Shown: positions 35,281 to 48,175, numbered from the stretch's first letter. The stretch: DNA of 64,000 nt from Salvia splendens (GCF_004379255.2 NC_056052.1:3162001-3226000); one strand, 5' to 3'. Notes: generated by a model from the letters alone, not told the origin. Program-made: numbers and translations.

Positions 35281-35605
35281 AAAGCCAAACACATAGCAAC
35301 AAAGATCAGAAATTCAAACTTAATCTCCTAAATATTAGAGGTGGATATCATTCCATATTTTGAAGTTTGGATGGCATGTAATTTTTCTTCAATGTTTTCC
35401 CCTTTTTTTCACCAATAAATTAATGTGCCTATAAAAAGAGAGCCTTGATTTACAAACTTGATCAAATATATGTGGTTGGTGATATTGAAGTTGACTGGCA
35501 TCAGAGTTTAAGTTCTTTAAATTAAATGCAAAAGAGTGTATTTGCATAGATGTTGTACTAGGTTGTTTGAATAAATAAATCCTAGTAAATCTAATTATTG
35601 GGGAT

Positions 35606-35817
35606 TGATAAACCAGAATCACAACCAATTAACTTTAGTTAAGTACTAGCATAATTTTGATTACTAGCATAATTTTGATTAATACTCCCTCCGATCCAAG
35701 ATAAGTGAGCCAAAATTTGGATTGATAAACCAGAATCACAACCAATTAACTTTAGTTAAGTACTAGCATAATTTTGATTAATACTCCCTCCGATCCAAGA
35801 TATGTGAGCCAAAATTT
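35606..35817. repeat. Tandem duplication of about 97 bp containing a Stowaway end
   Basis: The block from attgataaaccagaatcaca to tactccctccgatccaaga occurs at about 35606-35718 and again at 35720-35817. The Stowaway end is therefore present twice. The second copy leads into a degenerate MITE body ending near 35970. Confidence 0.8.
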
Positions 35818-36076
35818 TTCGGCACGAGATCTTGTTAGTAAAGTGGAAAGTGAATAAAGTAAGAGAATTAATAAACTAGAGAGAAAAAGTAAGAGAGAGA
35901 ATGCCAAAAAAAGAAATGACTTACTATTTATCTTGGGACGTCCCAAAAAGGAATGTGAGTCGCTGAGTATGAATTAAAAAGCCTGAGGAAACCAATTTCT
36001 CACTAAGAAGAAGGGCTTTTGGTAGACTTCTTTTGTCGATGATATGTTAATGTTATTTTAACATTTAGTTCAGGAA

Positions 36077-36149
36077 TCCGTTGTAGTCTAGTTGGTTAGG
36101 ATACTCGGCTCTCACCCGAGAGACCCGGGTTCAAGTCCCGGCAACGGAA
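36077..36149 (+). tRNA. tRNA-Glu (anticodon CTC)
   Basis: A 73-nt cloverleaf: acceptor stem TCCGTTG pairs perfectly with CAACGGA and is followed by discriminator A. The D-arm contains tagtctagttggttagga (A box). The anticodon stem CTCGG/CCGAG encloses the loop CTCTCAC with anticodon CTC, and the T-arm CCCGGGTTCAAGTCCCGG supplies the B box. No intron and no encoded CCA, as expected for a nuclear tRNA gene. A T-run (ttttg) follows closely at 36152, suiting RNA polymerase III termination. A decayed paralogue with similar upstream DNA lies at 26189. Confidence 0.96.
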
Positions 36150-37818
36150 TATTTTGTATATTTTGTTTTTCCAAATATTTTGTTTAGTATTTTTCCGGAT
36201 AACAATGGAGATAAATATATTTATAATTTACGAAACAAAAACACGTAGCATGCTAATTAATAAAATAAGAAAATTGAAACTGCGAGTAACATAAACCCTT
36301 TATCAATGATGAGCATATCTCATGTTATGTACTAATATGTAGTTGAAGTTGAAGACAATGGTGTTTTGTAACATGACAGGCTTCTGTCACCACCCATCAT
36401 TCTCCTACCTAAAATGAACCAATCTCTTCTTCTTTCCTTTACTTACTTTGAATCTTAATTTGCTTTACTTTCTATACAAAGAAACGAATTAATTAAAAGC
36501 ATCAACCTATTCTAACTAGCTTCTCTTTTTCTTCATCATGATAAACATGTCAAACAACATTAACACAATCTTTTATATATTTCCTTTGTTGGGTCTACAG
36601 TGCATTTTTATTCTTTGATTTTTAGGCAAAAAAGAAAAGAAAAAGAAAATGCATTGTTTTTTAATGGTCCCCTTTTGAGACACCTTTTTGTATGTATTTG
36701 TCAACTCTCAATCTCTGCAAAATATGTTCAGCCATAAAAAGAGATAAGGTAAATATGCCAGCTCTCTATATTTATTTTACCTAAATTTACTTGTAATAGT
36801 TTGATTGCCAAATAATGACCATCTTTCACCTAATTAATTCGCTATGTTTACACGACTTTTTAATTGTTGCATAAGACCCAACTTTGCATTCCACAAATTC
36901 TATTGTTTCAAATTTTAGTGTTACAATAAAAAAACGCGGTTCCACGTGCACGGATCCGCACGCGACAATAACAATGCTCTCCAATCCGCAATTACACGTG
37001 CTTGCAAATTAGTATGCCGACAACTTTGGCGAGCATATGTAGTCGTCAGATTTGGGAGCAAAGGTTGTGCTCGCAAAATCCTGTTGTATGTCGTTTTAGT
37101 GAACATAAAGGTGCATGTTCGCAGTATATGCGTGCACAAGTGCGCTTGCAAAGAAATGGCGCCAAGTCTTAGCGCTAAAAGTTTACAAACACGTGTGGTG
37201 CTCGCCTTTTGCGAGTACAATTAATTTGCGCTGGTAACAATCATGTAAAAACTTTGTAATTTAAAAAAAAAGGCGATAGCTACCTAATGTTTGTCGTTTT
37301 TCAGTATTGTGAAGGGAAAATCTCGCCATTTCACAAACGGAGAATACTACGACAAATCCCAACAATTAAAAGAATAAAGATAGTTTCATTTTGCTACAAA
37401 TGTGAAGACATTGTCTTAATTGCTACAATTACTATCTCAAAAGAAAAATGCATCAAATTGAGTCAAATGTGATGTAGTACATCATATTATTAACACTAGT
37501 AAATGAACCAACATAAAAGGAGTTCACTGAACCAAGACAGTTAGGCACTTAGTTGGATATATCAACACCAAAACTACAAGTAAAATAAGGTTGTAGATTC
37601 ATAATTTTGACAGTGCAATACAAAATTTCAACATGAGTTTAATTTGGTCCTCAAAATTGACACTAGAAAACAGGGTTTGACAGTTAGTAAGTGATGGGAC
37701 TGAAATCTGACATAACTAACAAACACAAAAGCAGAAGACCTTGCAGCCCCACCCCCATCCTACTTAAAATAAACTCTGTTTCTATCTTACATGGATAAGA
37801 CCATCCCACTAAACTAGC
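36150..37818. other. Intergenic region upstream of the pectinesterase
   Basis: Mostly AT-rich with no gene found. The interval 36935-37225 is richer in G and C (cgcacgcgacaataac, gcgagcatatg) and open on both strands, but matches nothing I know. The last 100 bp should carry the pectinesterase promoter. Confidence 0.4.
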
Positions 37819-39631
37819 ATGGACTCTTGGACACAATTCATGGCACTCAAGCTCTTCATGTTAATGTTCTTCTTGATGAACTGCACTGCGAATTCCGACA
37901 ACAACTTCAAAACCAGCGAAGAAAACTACCTCGATTGGGTGAGACGCATGAGCTGGCGCAACCATTCTATCGCAATGGAGGCCAACCACATCTCCCATCC
38001 TTGCAAGAACATTAAGGTTCACAAGAATCCCAAGAAAGGAGACTTCACCACTATCAAGAACGCCATTGCTTCTCTGCCTCTCTTCAATCCATGCCGGGTA
38101 GTTATTTCGGTTGCTCCAGGGACCTATAGGTAATTTCACATTTGTTAATTTGTAGTATATACATTGTTAGATTTAATTCAATTTTGATGTTAAATGTGTG
38201 TATTTATATATAGGGAGAAGATTGAAATTCCTGTCACATTGGCTTACCTCACATTGGAAGGAGCCGGCGGTGGAAGGACCATAATCCGGTGGGACGACAC
38301 GGCCGATCGCCTCGGCCCCACTGGGGAGCCTCTCGGAACCTACGGCTCTGCCACGTTCGCTGTCAACGCGCCGCATTTTGTCGCAAAGAACATCATATTT
38401 AAGGTTGTCCATAATTTAAGAGTTAAGGTGATACTAATGAGTTAGAATAATTAGAGAATTGATATAAGTCAGATGAGATTTCACTTTTGATAGAAGGAAT
38501 TATCTAATCTTCGAGAATCAATGGGGATAGTTAGAATAGTCCACGAGACTTATAGTGGTCCAAATTCTCTATTTACACTAATGTCGAATATTGTTATATT
38601 TAATTGTTTCATTTGTCAACACCTTTCTTCGAATCTTTAGGTGAAACAATTTTTCCTTATTGGGATTGGACCAAATTTGAAGCTCAATTACACTTTTGAG
38701 TTAGTCATTTTTCTTTTTCGACCAAGATACATTATTGGATTAGTAAACATTTACATCTCATTGTCTGCGATACGCTCTGATATTAAAGTTTGTAAAGTTC
38801 CATCTTACAATCAATTAATGATTATAAGAGCAGTCCATGTGATTTATTAATATAGTAATTTCAGTTCTATCTTTATACCGACATGTGATTCTAATATTAG
38901 TTTGTTTAATTTTTTTCCAACAAGAACAAGGCGCGGCCTCCGCCGGCAGGGGCGGCGGGGAAGCAGGCGGTGGCGCTGCGGATATCGGCCGACATGGCGG
39001 CGTTCATAAACTGCAGATTCGTAGGGGCGCAAGACACTCTCTACGACCACAAGGGGAGGCACTATTTCAAGAAATGCTACATCCAAGGCTCGGTCGACTT
39101 CATCTTCGGAAACGGGCTGTCTCTCTACGAGAGCTGCCATCTCCACGCCAAGACCGACACGTACGGCGCTCTAACAGCGCAGAAGAGGGAAAGCATGCTC
39201 GAAGAAACGGGCTTCTCCTTCGTCAACTGCAAGGTCACCGGGTCGGGCGCCCTCTATCTGGGCCGGGCATGGGGCACGTTCTCCCGTGTCATCTTCGCCT
39301 ACACCTACATGGATAATATCATCACCCCTAGAGGCTGGAATGACTGGGGTGACAAACAAAGACAAATGTAATTAATTAATTAATGAATCACACTTTTTCT
39401 TTTCTGTTTAACTATAAGGCCTTTTAAGGGATGAGATGAGTTTTAACGTTAATGAGTTTTTTTTTTTTTTGGTGTAGGACGGTGTTCTATGGGCAGTTCA
39501 AGTGTTCGGGGCCCGGGGCGGGTTTCGGGGGGAGGGTGAAGTGGGCGAGGGAGCTCACCAAGGAAGAGGCTCAACCATTTATATCACTTAGTTTCATTGA
39601 TGGGCATGAGTGGCTCACTAGTTTGTTGTGA
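37819..39631 (+). CDS. Pectinesterase (pectin methylesterase), type without PMEI pro-domain
   Basis: A cell-wall enzyme that removes methyl esters from homogalacturonan (carbohydrate esterase family 8). Exons 37819-38129, 38214-38403, 38925-39367 and 39478-39631 encode 365 residues. Residues 1-25 ([20 protein letters not shown]...) form a signal peptide, so it is secreted. There is no inhibitor-like pro-region. Catalytic motifs are intact: GAQDTLYDH (D204), GSVDFIFGN (D225) and [11 protein letters not shown] (R281). The C-terminus ([25 protein letters not shown]) is typical of the PME53-like clade. The third exon is clearly GC-richer than its surroundings. All junctions are in phase; I expect a functional gene. 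Confidence 0.93.
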
Positions 39632-39915
39632 TCTATTTTGATTGTTGAGTGATTTGATTGTAATTGTGTTCTTAATTGGTATTCTCTTCAACTTGTAACA
39701 TATATAGACACATTTCTGTGAAAAGGGTAATTGTCACAATTGTATGTAGTACTTATAATGTTATTCTTTGTCTTAAATGAGACAACCTTCACAAATGACT
39801 TTATGAATTGTAAGAAATGCACATGTTCCATAAGTACTTATTTGAAAGTTCCTGACCATTTGAAAGGTCTTGGCCTGCAGAAAATAGATGTTAAGCATTT
39901 AAATATAGTAGCAAT
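39632..39915. other. 3' region of the pectinesterase
   Basis: 3' UTR and spacer up to the hAT MITE; nothing else seen. Confidence 0.4.
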
Positions 39916-40477
39916 TAGGGCTGGCAATTTTCGACACGACACGATAATCCGACACGAATCCGCACGAAATTATTGGGTTGGGGTCAAGTCTTATTGGATC
40001 CGTGTCCTTATCGGGTTGACCCATTAAGAACCCGATAATTTCGGGCTGGGTTTGGGTCGGATGCGGGTCGGATACGGGTAACCCATTAAGAAATAATATT
40101 ATTATTTTTATTATTATTTTAAAAATTATATATTTACTTTAGTTTTTTATTTTCTTATAAATTAGGTTTAAATAGTATAAAATGAATTTTAATTGTGTAA
40201 ATTAGGTTAAAAATTAAGGTTTAATCGTGTAATATTAGGTTTTAATCGTGTAATATCAGGTTCGGGTTGTTATCGTGTCGTGTCAACCCATATTATATCG
40301 TGTCGATAACGGGTTCGTGTCGGGTGCGGGTCGTGTTCGGATTTGAAGGTAGCAGGTCGGGTTTGTGTTCGGATTTACAGTTTCCTTAACAGGTCGGGTT
40401 CAGGTTAGGCCTTATTGGGTTGGGTCATTATCAGGTTGACCCGATAACGACCCAATCCGCACGATTTGCCAGCCCTA
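39916..40477. mobile_element. hAT-type MITE with GGGTCGGGT-like internal repeats
   Basis: Perfect 12-bp TIRs TAGGGCTGGCAA / TTGCCAGCCCTA, flanked by an exact 8-bp target duplication GTAGCAAT (39908-39915 and 40478-40485). The 562-bp interior is non-coding. It has many short G-rich words (gggtcgg, gggttcgtgtcggg) on one arm and their complements (cgacacgacacg, gacccgataacgaccc) on the other, so it can fold back on itself. Confidence 0.93.
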
Positions 40478-40485
40478 GTAGCAAT

Positions 40486-41108
40486 AGAAGTTGCCCCAAT
40501 GCTGAAAAAATTGGGTATCTATTGGCTATAACATGTTGATGTTTTAAACAAAATAACACTATTTTCGGTATGAACAACAGACCGTTTAACCCTCTCAACT
40601 GTGACCTTCACGTGCGATTTCCCGACTACCATATCGAATACTCGCTTAAACCAAAAATTCTGCAATGAGATAATTGTGAACAAATTTAGAATTCATAAAT
40701 ATTCTGATCGATTTTAAAGTTGGATGTGGATCCTATATGTTTCATATTTTGTTGAGCCTTGAAAATTTAATTAAAGTTCAATGTTTAATGCAAAGTGTCT
40801 TTGTTTTTATTTTGTATAGTCTCATTGAGTGATATATTTACTAGAAAATACTTATGTGTATTTAATTGCTATAATTTCATATTATAACGAGAAACCGTCA
40901 AAACTAAATGGAAAACAAAGAAAAATCGTAAACGAACACATCAACTGCTGAATCATCATTCCATCTGATCAAATGCTTCATTCACTCGAATATTTTGTAT
41001 AATCTCATCATTCCCTATCAATTTATCTCCGGAAATTCTCTCGATTTCTTCATTTTCGCATGTTTAATTCCAATTAGCGCCAATTCGAACTGCAAAAAAG
41101 GCAAAGAA
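40486..41108 (+). promoter_or_regulatory. Upstream region of the DUF726 gene
   Basis: AT-rich spacer and probable promoter and leader. The reading frame of exon 1 is open to 40995, but only through a non-ATG start, so translation is taken from 41109. Confidence 0.4.
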
Positions 41109-44100
41109 ATGTCGTCATCATCATCATCATCATCGAAATCGATGCTGACGCCGCCGCAGAAACACTCGGCGTCAGCACTCTTTGCGATGGCCTTGAACCA
41201 GGCGCAGATCCACCAGACTCAGCCACTCGGCCTTCCCGCCTCCGCCGATGACGGCAGTCCGTCGCTGTGGGGCAATCGATCCTCCGCCCTCCTTCAACCT
41301 GTCTTCAAGTAATTAATTTTCCCCTTTTTGGAGAAGCGTGGCAATGCCGACCTTCTATTTGAATATATGCATGTCTACTTCACAAATAATTGATGCCTTG
41401 TTTTTGTGATTTCAGGTTTTTTGAAATTGATAGCAAATCATGGGGTGGGCTGGAGGAATCTGCTGGATCTTCACCAGCAAAGAATCATGGAGCTGTGAGT
41501 TTATTAATTTCTCAGATTTTTCACTTTCAACTGCAATTTTACTCTCACCTAATAAATTTGTGATGCTTTATTGCTTTATATATTATCTTATCTAATCTTA
41601 AACCAGAGACATTAGTATTCTGTCGAGATAGATAAAGGATTTGCATGGTATTCACATCACCATTAGTTATTAGCCTAGGTAGAAAAACATAACACAGGGT
41701 AATCCATGTATATTAAGAGATTGTACAACTCTTATGTCGTATTAGTATTGTCTCAGTTGCTAGGGATCTGCTGGAATTAGTGGGTGCGTTCTAAATTTCT
41801 ATTGGTTTCATTTTTGCTCTATCGCCAGTTCCTAAGGTTACTTGCGGAGGAAAGTGGTAATGTGCCATCAGAAGTTGCTAATAATGTAACTGCTCTAGTC
41901 GACGCTGTCATTGCTATGTCTTCGAAATTGGAATTGTCGCCTGCAGACCAGGACTCCAAAAAGGAAAGACAACTAAAGTATGAGTATTCGTGTCGGGAGA
42001 AGTTTTCAACCCCAGAGGAAACTGAAGAATCGAAACCAGAAGAGAGGGGTCCATCTGATGTTTCTCAGCTGGAGAAAGATGTTGCTACATCTAAATCAGA
42101 GCAAGCGGTCAGAAAAAATATCATTGAATCAGATGGAAGGCCAATGGAAGAGGCAGAAATAGTTAGTTACCAGACGAAAGTTTTGGTTCTTTATGAGCTT
42201 CTTTCAGCTTGTCTGGCAGATCCGCCTGAAGATAATGAAAAGTCCGCCAAAAGAAGAAAGGGCTATGATTCCAGACATCGTGTAGCATTGAGGTTGCTGG
42301 CCACATGGTTTGATGTCAAATGGATAAAAATGGTATAATTACATATGTTCTGGTTTTTAAATGTGTTGCATAAAGTTTTTATTTCTTTGATCCTCAGATA
42401 TACTGGAATTATCCCTTGGGTTGGCACGTCAAAATTAGCATGCATCGTAGGACTGCATGTAAAAAATAATTTGTTCAACTCCGCGCAGCATTAGATCCTT
42501 TTCTTTGCTTTATATTATTGGATGTCTTCTCCTGAAGGATTAGGTCTCTGCTAGTCTATTGTGCAATAATCTTCCTCTTAAAGAAGGTGAACATCCGACT
42601 ATAAGATCTCAGACCTGTTACATGTATGTTCCTGTTAGCTCCAAGTGTTCTCTCAACATTTCAGAGCAAGTTGCAGCTGCGGTGGTCTTTTCTCTGCTGA
42701 TTCTTACTAAACTAAATGATTCTTACTACTAAATGATTCTGACAATTTAGCTAAAAATTGCAGGAAGCAATTGAAATTATGGTTGCTTGTACTGCGATGG
42801 CAATTTTGAAAGAGGAGGAATCCAAAGAAGAAGGAAATTCCGCAGACACCTCGTGGGAGAAGTGGAAACGTGGAGGCATCATTGGTGCTGCTGCACTAAC
42901 AGGAGGTACCTTGATGGCAATTACTGGAGGTGTGTTTTTTTTCTTTATTCATTGTTTTATTGATGATGATGGAAAACATGATTTCATAGTATTTTGGAAT
43001 TTAATATGTTGGGTGGGTATACTGAGTTTGCGAGTTTGTTTTTGTCATTGAAGGTTTAGCTGCTCCAGCAATTGCAGCTGGGTTCGGTGCTTTAGCACCG
43101 GCATTAGGGACCATTATACCTGTTATTGGGGCAGGTGGGTTTGCTGCAGTAGCTACTGCTGCTGGAAGCGTTGCGGGTTCTGTGGCTGTTGCAGCTTCCT
43201 TTGGAGGTGTGTGCCCTTTTTCATCATCAATCAATTGATGAACTTTCTAAGTGTTTTTATCCATTAAATTACTACTATTTCTCTCTACTAAATAAATTTG
43301 TTTCAGTGTCTGTTGATAACTACTTCCAAGTTTTGTCTGCCAATTTATATTTCACTGCCTTACTTTTGGCACAGCGGCTGGAGCCGGACTTACAGGTACC
43401 AAAGTGGCTAGGAGAATTGGTGATGTTGAAGAATTTGAGTTCAAAGCAATAGGGAATAACCATAATCAAGGGGTGAGTTTCTTCAGCTGGATAAAATTTG
43501 GAAATGGAGAAGAAAAAATAATAGCTTATGATAATATTTGTTGTCTTGTTAATATTGTTTAGTAGAAATAGAAGCAGTTATCTTGATTCCTGAGATACAA
43601 AATTATGTGTTGTTTCTTCCTTTCTGTATAGTATCCACTCTCCTTACTCAAATTTTCTTGTCAGCGATTAGCTGTTGAGATCTTAATATCAGGATTCGTT
43701 TTTGAGGAAGAAGACTTTTTGAGGCCTTGGGAAGCACAACATGAAAACTTGGAAAGGTATCTTTCCCTGCAGTTTATTGCTTTCCGTGATTATTAATAGC
43801 ATCTCCAAGGGGAGAGGTAAATGGAGAGGTAAAGGTATATAACTACCTTATTTTTTTTTTTGCATGAAAAATCATTCTCCAAAGGGAAATGTATTTGAGA
43901 ATGTATTATACATTTTCCCATTTTGAAGAGGTATCTTTATCTCTCCATCAATGGAGGGGTAAAATCTTATAACTACCATATTTGCCTTCTTTTCATGAAA
44001 AAACATTTTCTAGGTAAAATCTTATAACTACCATATTTGCCTTCTTTTCATGAAAAAACATTTTCCAAGGGGGAAGGAATTTGAGAAGGTATTACACTTT

Positions 44101-47100
44101 GGCCATGTTTGGTTGCCAGGATTCTGTCTGGGAAAGTAATCTGATTCTTAAATTTTAAATTCCTGTGTTTGTTTCCGTTTTTAATCAAACTGGGAAAGTA
44201 ATCAAAATCCTGAAACAAGAAAAGTTAGTACAACTTTCCAGGATTCTGAATCCTAACTTTTCTTAGGTATTCTTTTTCCAAGTTTTAGGATTTTTACATA
44301 TTTAATGCAATATAGTACAGTTTATTATTATTATTATTATTGTTATTATTTATTACAATGTTTTAAAAATAATTTAAAAGTATAAACCATACTTAATTTC
44401 AGGATAATAAATAACTATAATTCAAATGATCATAATTATAACTATATTATTAATATTTATTTTTATTTTATTATCATAATAATAATAATAATTTATTAAA
44501 TAATTAAATATAATTATAATTATATAATAATATAATAATTATTAATTTATAAATTAGTAATTAACAATAAAATTATAGTGAAATTTTAAATTATAAAATT
44601 TATTCAATTAAAAATTAAGTAAATATAATGATAATAATAATAATAATCTTATTTATTATTATATTATTATATATTATGATGTATAATCCATATTTAAACT
44701 ATCCATCGTAATAATAAATAAAATAATATAATTATTATCATTTGTAATTAATAATTTATTAAATAATATGTATTATTATTTTTTATAAATAAAAAATGAT
44801 AAGTATATTTTTAGTTTAGTGTTTAAATCAAATATATACTTTCAAATCTTGATATTTTCCAAACACGGGAAAGTAAAGTTATTAGAAATCATATTCCCGG
44901 GATTCATTTTCCCAGGAATAATTTTCCTTGCCAACTTTACTTTCCCGCCAACCAAACATGGCCTTTATATTTTTTAATGCATTTTGTTCTATTATTTTAT
45001 TTTTAAAAAATCATTTACCTTTCTATATACCTTTTTCCTTTGGAATGTGTTACTTTTTGGAAGGTTATATTTCACTTTTTGAGAAAGTAAATAGATGATA
45101 TACCTCTTTCATTTACCTTTCCTTATTGAAGATGCTCTAAGCGCCGTATTCACCTGTATTATTCCATGTTGTGGTGGTCTAATGCAAATAATTTGACCAA
45201 GCACAATTTTGTGGCTTTGCTTGTCTTGTAGTAAGTAGTATGTTAAGTAAATTTGACCCAAGATTTAATTATTCCGTGCATTTATGATTTCACTAGCAGT
45301 GAAAGCATACTTAACTTCTTATGAAAGCATACCTGTTGTATGTTTAGGTATGCACTGCAGTGGGAGTCGGAGCATCTAATTGCTGTCAGCACTGCTATTC
45401 AAGACTGGCTTACTTCAAGTAAAGGATTTTGTTTCTGCTGGCTAAATATAAAAAAATCTATCAGCTAAGGCCATTGAATACTCACTCTTAGTCATGAACA
45501 TGGTAACTTTATTTCTGCAGAAATTGCCATGGAATTGATGAAACAAGGCGCCATGATGACTGTATTAAGCACCCTTATGACAGCACTGGCATGGCCGGCA
45601 GCATTGCTTTCTCTTACTAGTTTTATTGATAGCAGTTGGGCAATTGCCATAGACAGGTTTTTCTTCCTACTTGACTTTGACAAATGTCATAAAATAGTGA
45701 CAACTCAGATGCTTTGTTTGTCATATTGAGTCAAGATAAATAGATGACGCTTCTGGTAGACTCAAATAATGCTGAAATTCTTGATAATTATTAGGTTTCA
45801 TGTATAGAGAAGTGATATAGGGAAACCACTAGTTAAATGCATAGCTAGAGAATACGAATTTAGTTCACTATAAAAAGCGATTTAGTTCACTATAATGGCG
45901 TTTTGGTTCACTCCGTATTTTCAAATTTGCGTTGTGAACTAAAACGCCTTTATAGTGAACTAAATTCGGGTTCTCTAGTTATGTATATAAAATTAGTTAT
46001 ACTTTGATCATCTCTCTTCATGTATATGTTACATCTCTAAACTATCCTTTTTAAAAATCGGGTCTTTATTTTTTGGTGTAGTATAATGACCTAACTTAAC
46101 ATAAATATAAGTATAGGGAGCCAAGTCTTACACAAGGGGCTTAATTTTAACACAAATGAAAATAGATGTACATAATATACTCGATTTAATACAACTAAAA
46201 GGGGACCTATATTGTGGAAAAGTCTGATGTGTGTGATATTCTGCTACTTTATAGATCTGATAAGGCAGGAAAAATGCTGGCAGAAGTGTTACTGAAAGGT
46301 TTGCAAGGGCACAGGTATATCCATTAAGAAAAGTAGTAAATTTTGGTATCCTTCCAAAATTCTTAATTTATGGTGTTCACAATTTTCCAGGCCTGTGACT
46401 CTCGTGGGTTTCTCATTAGGAGCGAGAGTGATTCTGAGTTGCCTTGAGACTTTGGCTGAAAGTGAAACTAATGGTAAGCATGTAGATGATATAAAGAAAG
46501 TCATGGTTTGATGTTTGTGCATTTTGTTCATGTTTGAGCCCAAACAGACCCGTTGCACCAGCCAATACGGCGATAGACTTAAGAAATTATTAATTTCAAA
46601 ATCGTGCAGCAGAATAGCTCTCATTTGTAAACCTTCAACTCTTGTCCAGTTACTTCTTCCAACCAACACTCACAGTTGAATTGCTAGGCGGCATGTTCTC
46701 CATTCTGCTTTGGCTTTGTCTATTTCTTCTTTTAAAACTGTCATATCTGATTTTGTCGGAGTTTGTTCATTTCCTTGATTTTGAATCAGCTGGGCTCGTG
46801 GAAAGAGTTGTTCTTCTTGGAGCTCCCATAGCTATTAAAGACACAAACTGGGAAGCTACTCGAAAGGTAGTTGCTTGGCACCTATTATTATAGGGATGCA
46901 ATGTCGTTTATGAAAGAGATCTATCCATTAATGACTCTCCATGGTCTGAAGTTAGCTGCATAATATTCTGCAGATGGTGGCCGGGAGATACATCAATGTA
47001 TATTCAACAAATGATTGGATGCTCGGAATGGCATTTCGTGCCAAGTATGAACTCAAACCATTATTCAAAAGTTTAACGTGCTTATGATATCTACTACACA

Positions 47101-47399
47101 AATGATTCTCTTTTTTTGAACAGTCTCCTTACAAGAGGTTTGGCCGGAATTCAGCCGGTTGATGTCCCAGGCATTGAAAATGTAAAGCCCTCTGCAACTC
47201 TGTTCAACTTTTCATGATATGATTATCTCGGAACACCAAATAAGAACTCATCCTACTCTTTTTCGATCTAACACAGGTGGACGCTACTGAATTTATTGAC
47301 GGGCACTCGTCTTATCTATGGCGCACGCAGCAGATCCTAGAACAGCTCGAGCTGGATACTTATTACCCTGTTTTCAACCGAGAAGATGTGAAACCATAG
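41109..47399 (+). CDS. DUF726 / TMCO4-type alpha/beta-hydrolase membrane protein
   Basis: Homologue of transmembrane and coiled-coil domain-containing protein 4. The family has an alpha/beta-hydrolase fold and a Gly/Ala-rich membrane segment; its substrate in plants is unknown to me. Fifteen exons: 41109-41308, 41416-41494, 41829-42332, 42764-42929, 43054-43206, 43375-43472, 43665-43756, 45348-45418, 45521-45656, 46255-46314, 46391-46473, 46790-46866, 46974-47044, 47124-47181, 47277-47399. They sum to 656 residues with every junction in phase. The N-terminus is Ser-rich; an acidic, charged linker spans about 125-190. The hydrophobic Gly/Ala segment (GGIIGAAALTGGTLMAITGG through AAPAIAAGFGALAPALG) covers about 298-370. 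The nucleophile elbow is GFSLG (526-530, Ser528), followed by VVLLGAPIA and YSTNDWML; His in FIDGHSSYL may complete the triad. Intron 7 is swollen by two nested MITEs. Confidence 0.92.
43797..45137. mobile_element. PIF/Harbinger-type MITE in intron 7 of the DUF726 gene
   Basis: The left end TAGCATCTCCAAGGGGAG and the inverted right end GAGCATCTTCAATAAGG match for most of their length. The shared subterminal words gaggtaaatg and tttacctttcc support this. TAA flanks both sides (43794-43796 and 45138-45140). Another element occupies its centre. A 55-bp unit (tcttataactaccatatttg...) is tandemly duplicated at about 43965-44060. Confidence 0.75.
44101..44963. mobile_element. Second MITE nested in the first
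   Basis: TIRs GGCCATGTTTGGTTG / CAACCAAACATGGCC are perfect over 15 bp, with TTT on both sides as a possible 3-bp target duplication. The 863-bp interior is extremely A/T-rich, dominated by runs of ATT and ATA triplets, and codes for nothing. TIR type and target size point to PIF/Harbinger. Confidence 0.8.
45837..45986. repeat. Short foldback element in intron 9 of the DUF726 gene
   Basis: gaatttagttcactata near 45859 is mirrored by tatagtgaactaaattc near 45950, and the inversion extends to agctagagaa / ttctctagtt at the edges. About 150 bp, probably a small MITE. The class is not certain. Confidence 0.65.
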
Positions 47400-48175
47400 A
47401 GATTGGCACTCACTACTCCACCATCAGAATCGGGATATAGCTGGGAACGATGACAGCATCAATCTCGAATTGGAGCTGATCCGTCGACTGCATGTAGATA
47501 CAATAGAGAATTTTTAGTAAGTGAATTACTTGTTAGAGGCTGTTATTAGATACAAACATCTAGTTTCTTTCTCACTTCTTGGTTTCAAATTGTGGCCTTA
47601 GGTAGGTAGACTTGATTCTTATATCACTTTCACTTCTTCCTATTGAGTTAGTACATACATGCAATATTTTCTCTTACCACAATATTTTAGTCAAAAACTA
47701 AAATTTCGTAAACTTCATTTAGTGACGGACAATTCAACCTTAAATTTATGAAGCGCACAGAAAACATTTGATAGTTCATAGGTGTTTCTTATTAGGTTTA
47801 TGAGACTAAATCAAAATTAAATAAAACGAGCATGATCGTAATTTGCGCCAATCATACGAAAAAATTAATAAGGTATTTTTTTATTAAATGAAACGATAGA
47901 AAAAAGTTTGAGAGGGTATTCAGTTGAAGATTTGAGAGAAGATAAATAGTTTTGAAATGAAGACAATAAATTTTCAAAAGTATACTAGAGCAAAAAACCA
48001 TAATTGTAAATAACATCAAATTATATATGAGAAACTCATTCGATAGAAATATTCATCTAATGATAAGCAGAGTATTTCCTATATAATTAACCAATAATTG
48101 TTCCAAATGATCTCAATCTCAACAAGAGTATTTTTTTACTAGCTTAGCTATCTCACTATTCATCACAAGTTTGTA
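47400..48175. other. Spacer upstream of the defensin-like gene
   Basis: Contains the 3' UTR of the DUF726 gene. From about 47790 to 48060 there is a segment that recurs diverged at about 48890-49105, suggesting a duplicated upstream region of defensin-like genes. Confidence 0.5.

Noticed and set aside
36921..37224. Possible overlapping genes at 36921-37224
   Set aside because: Open on both strands but with no recognisable domain, splice context or leader; listed only as an odd-composition patch.
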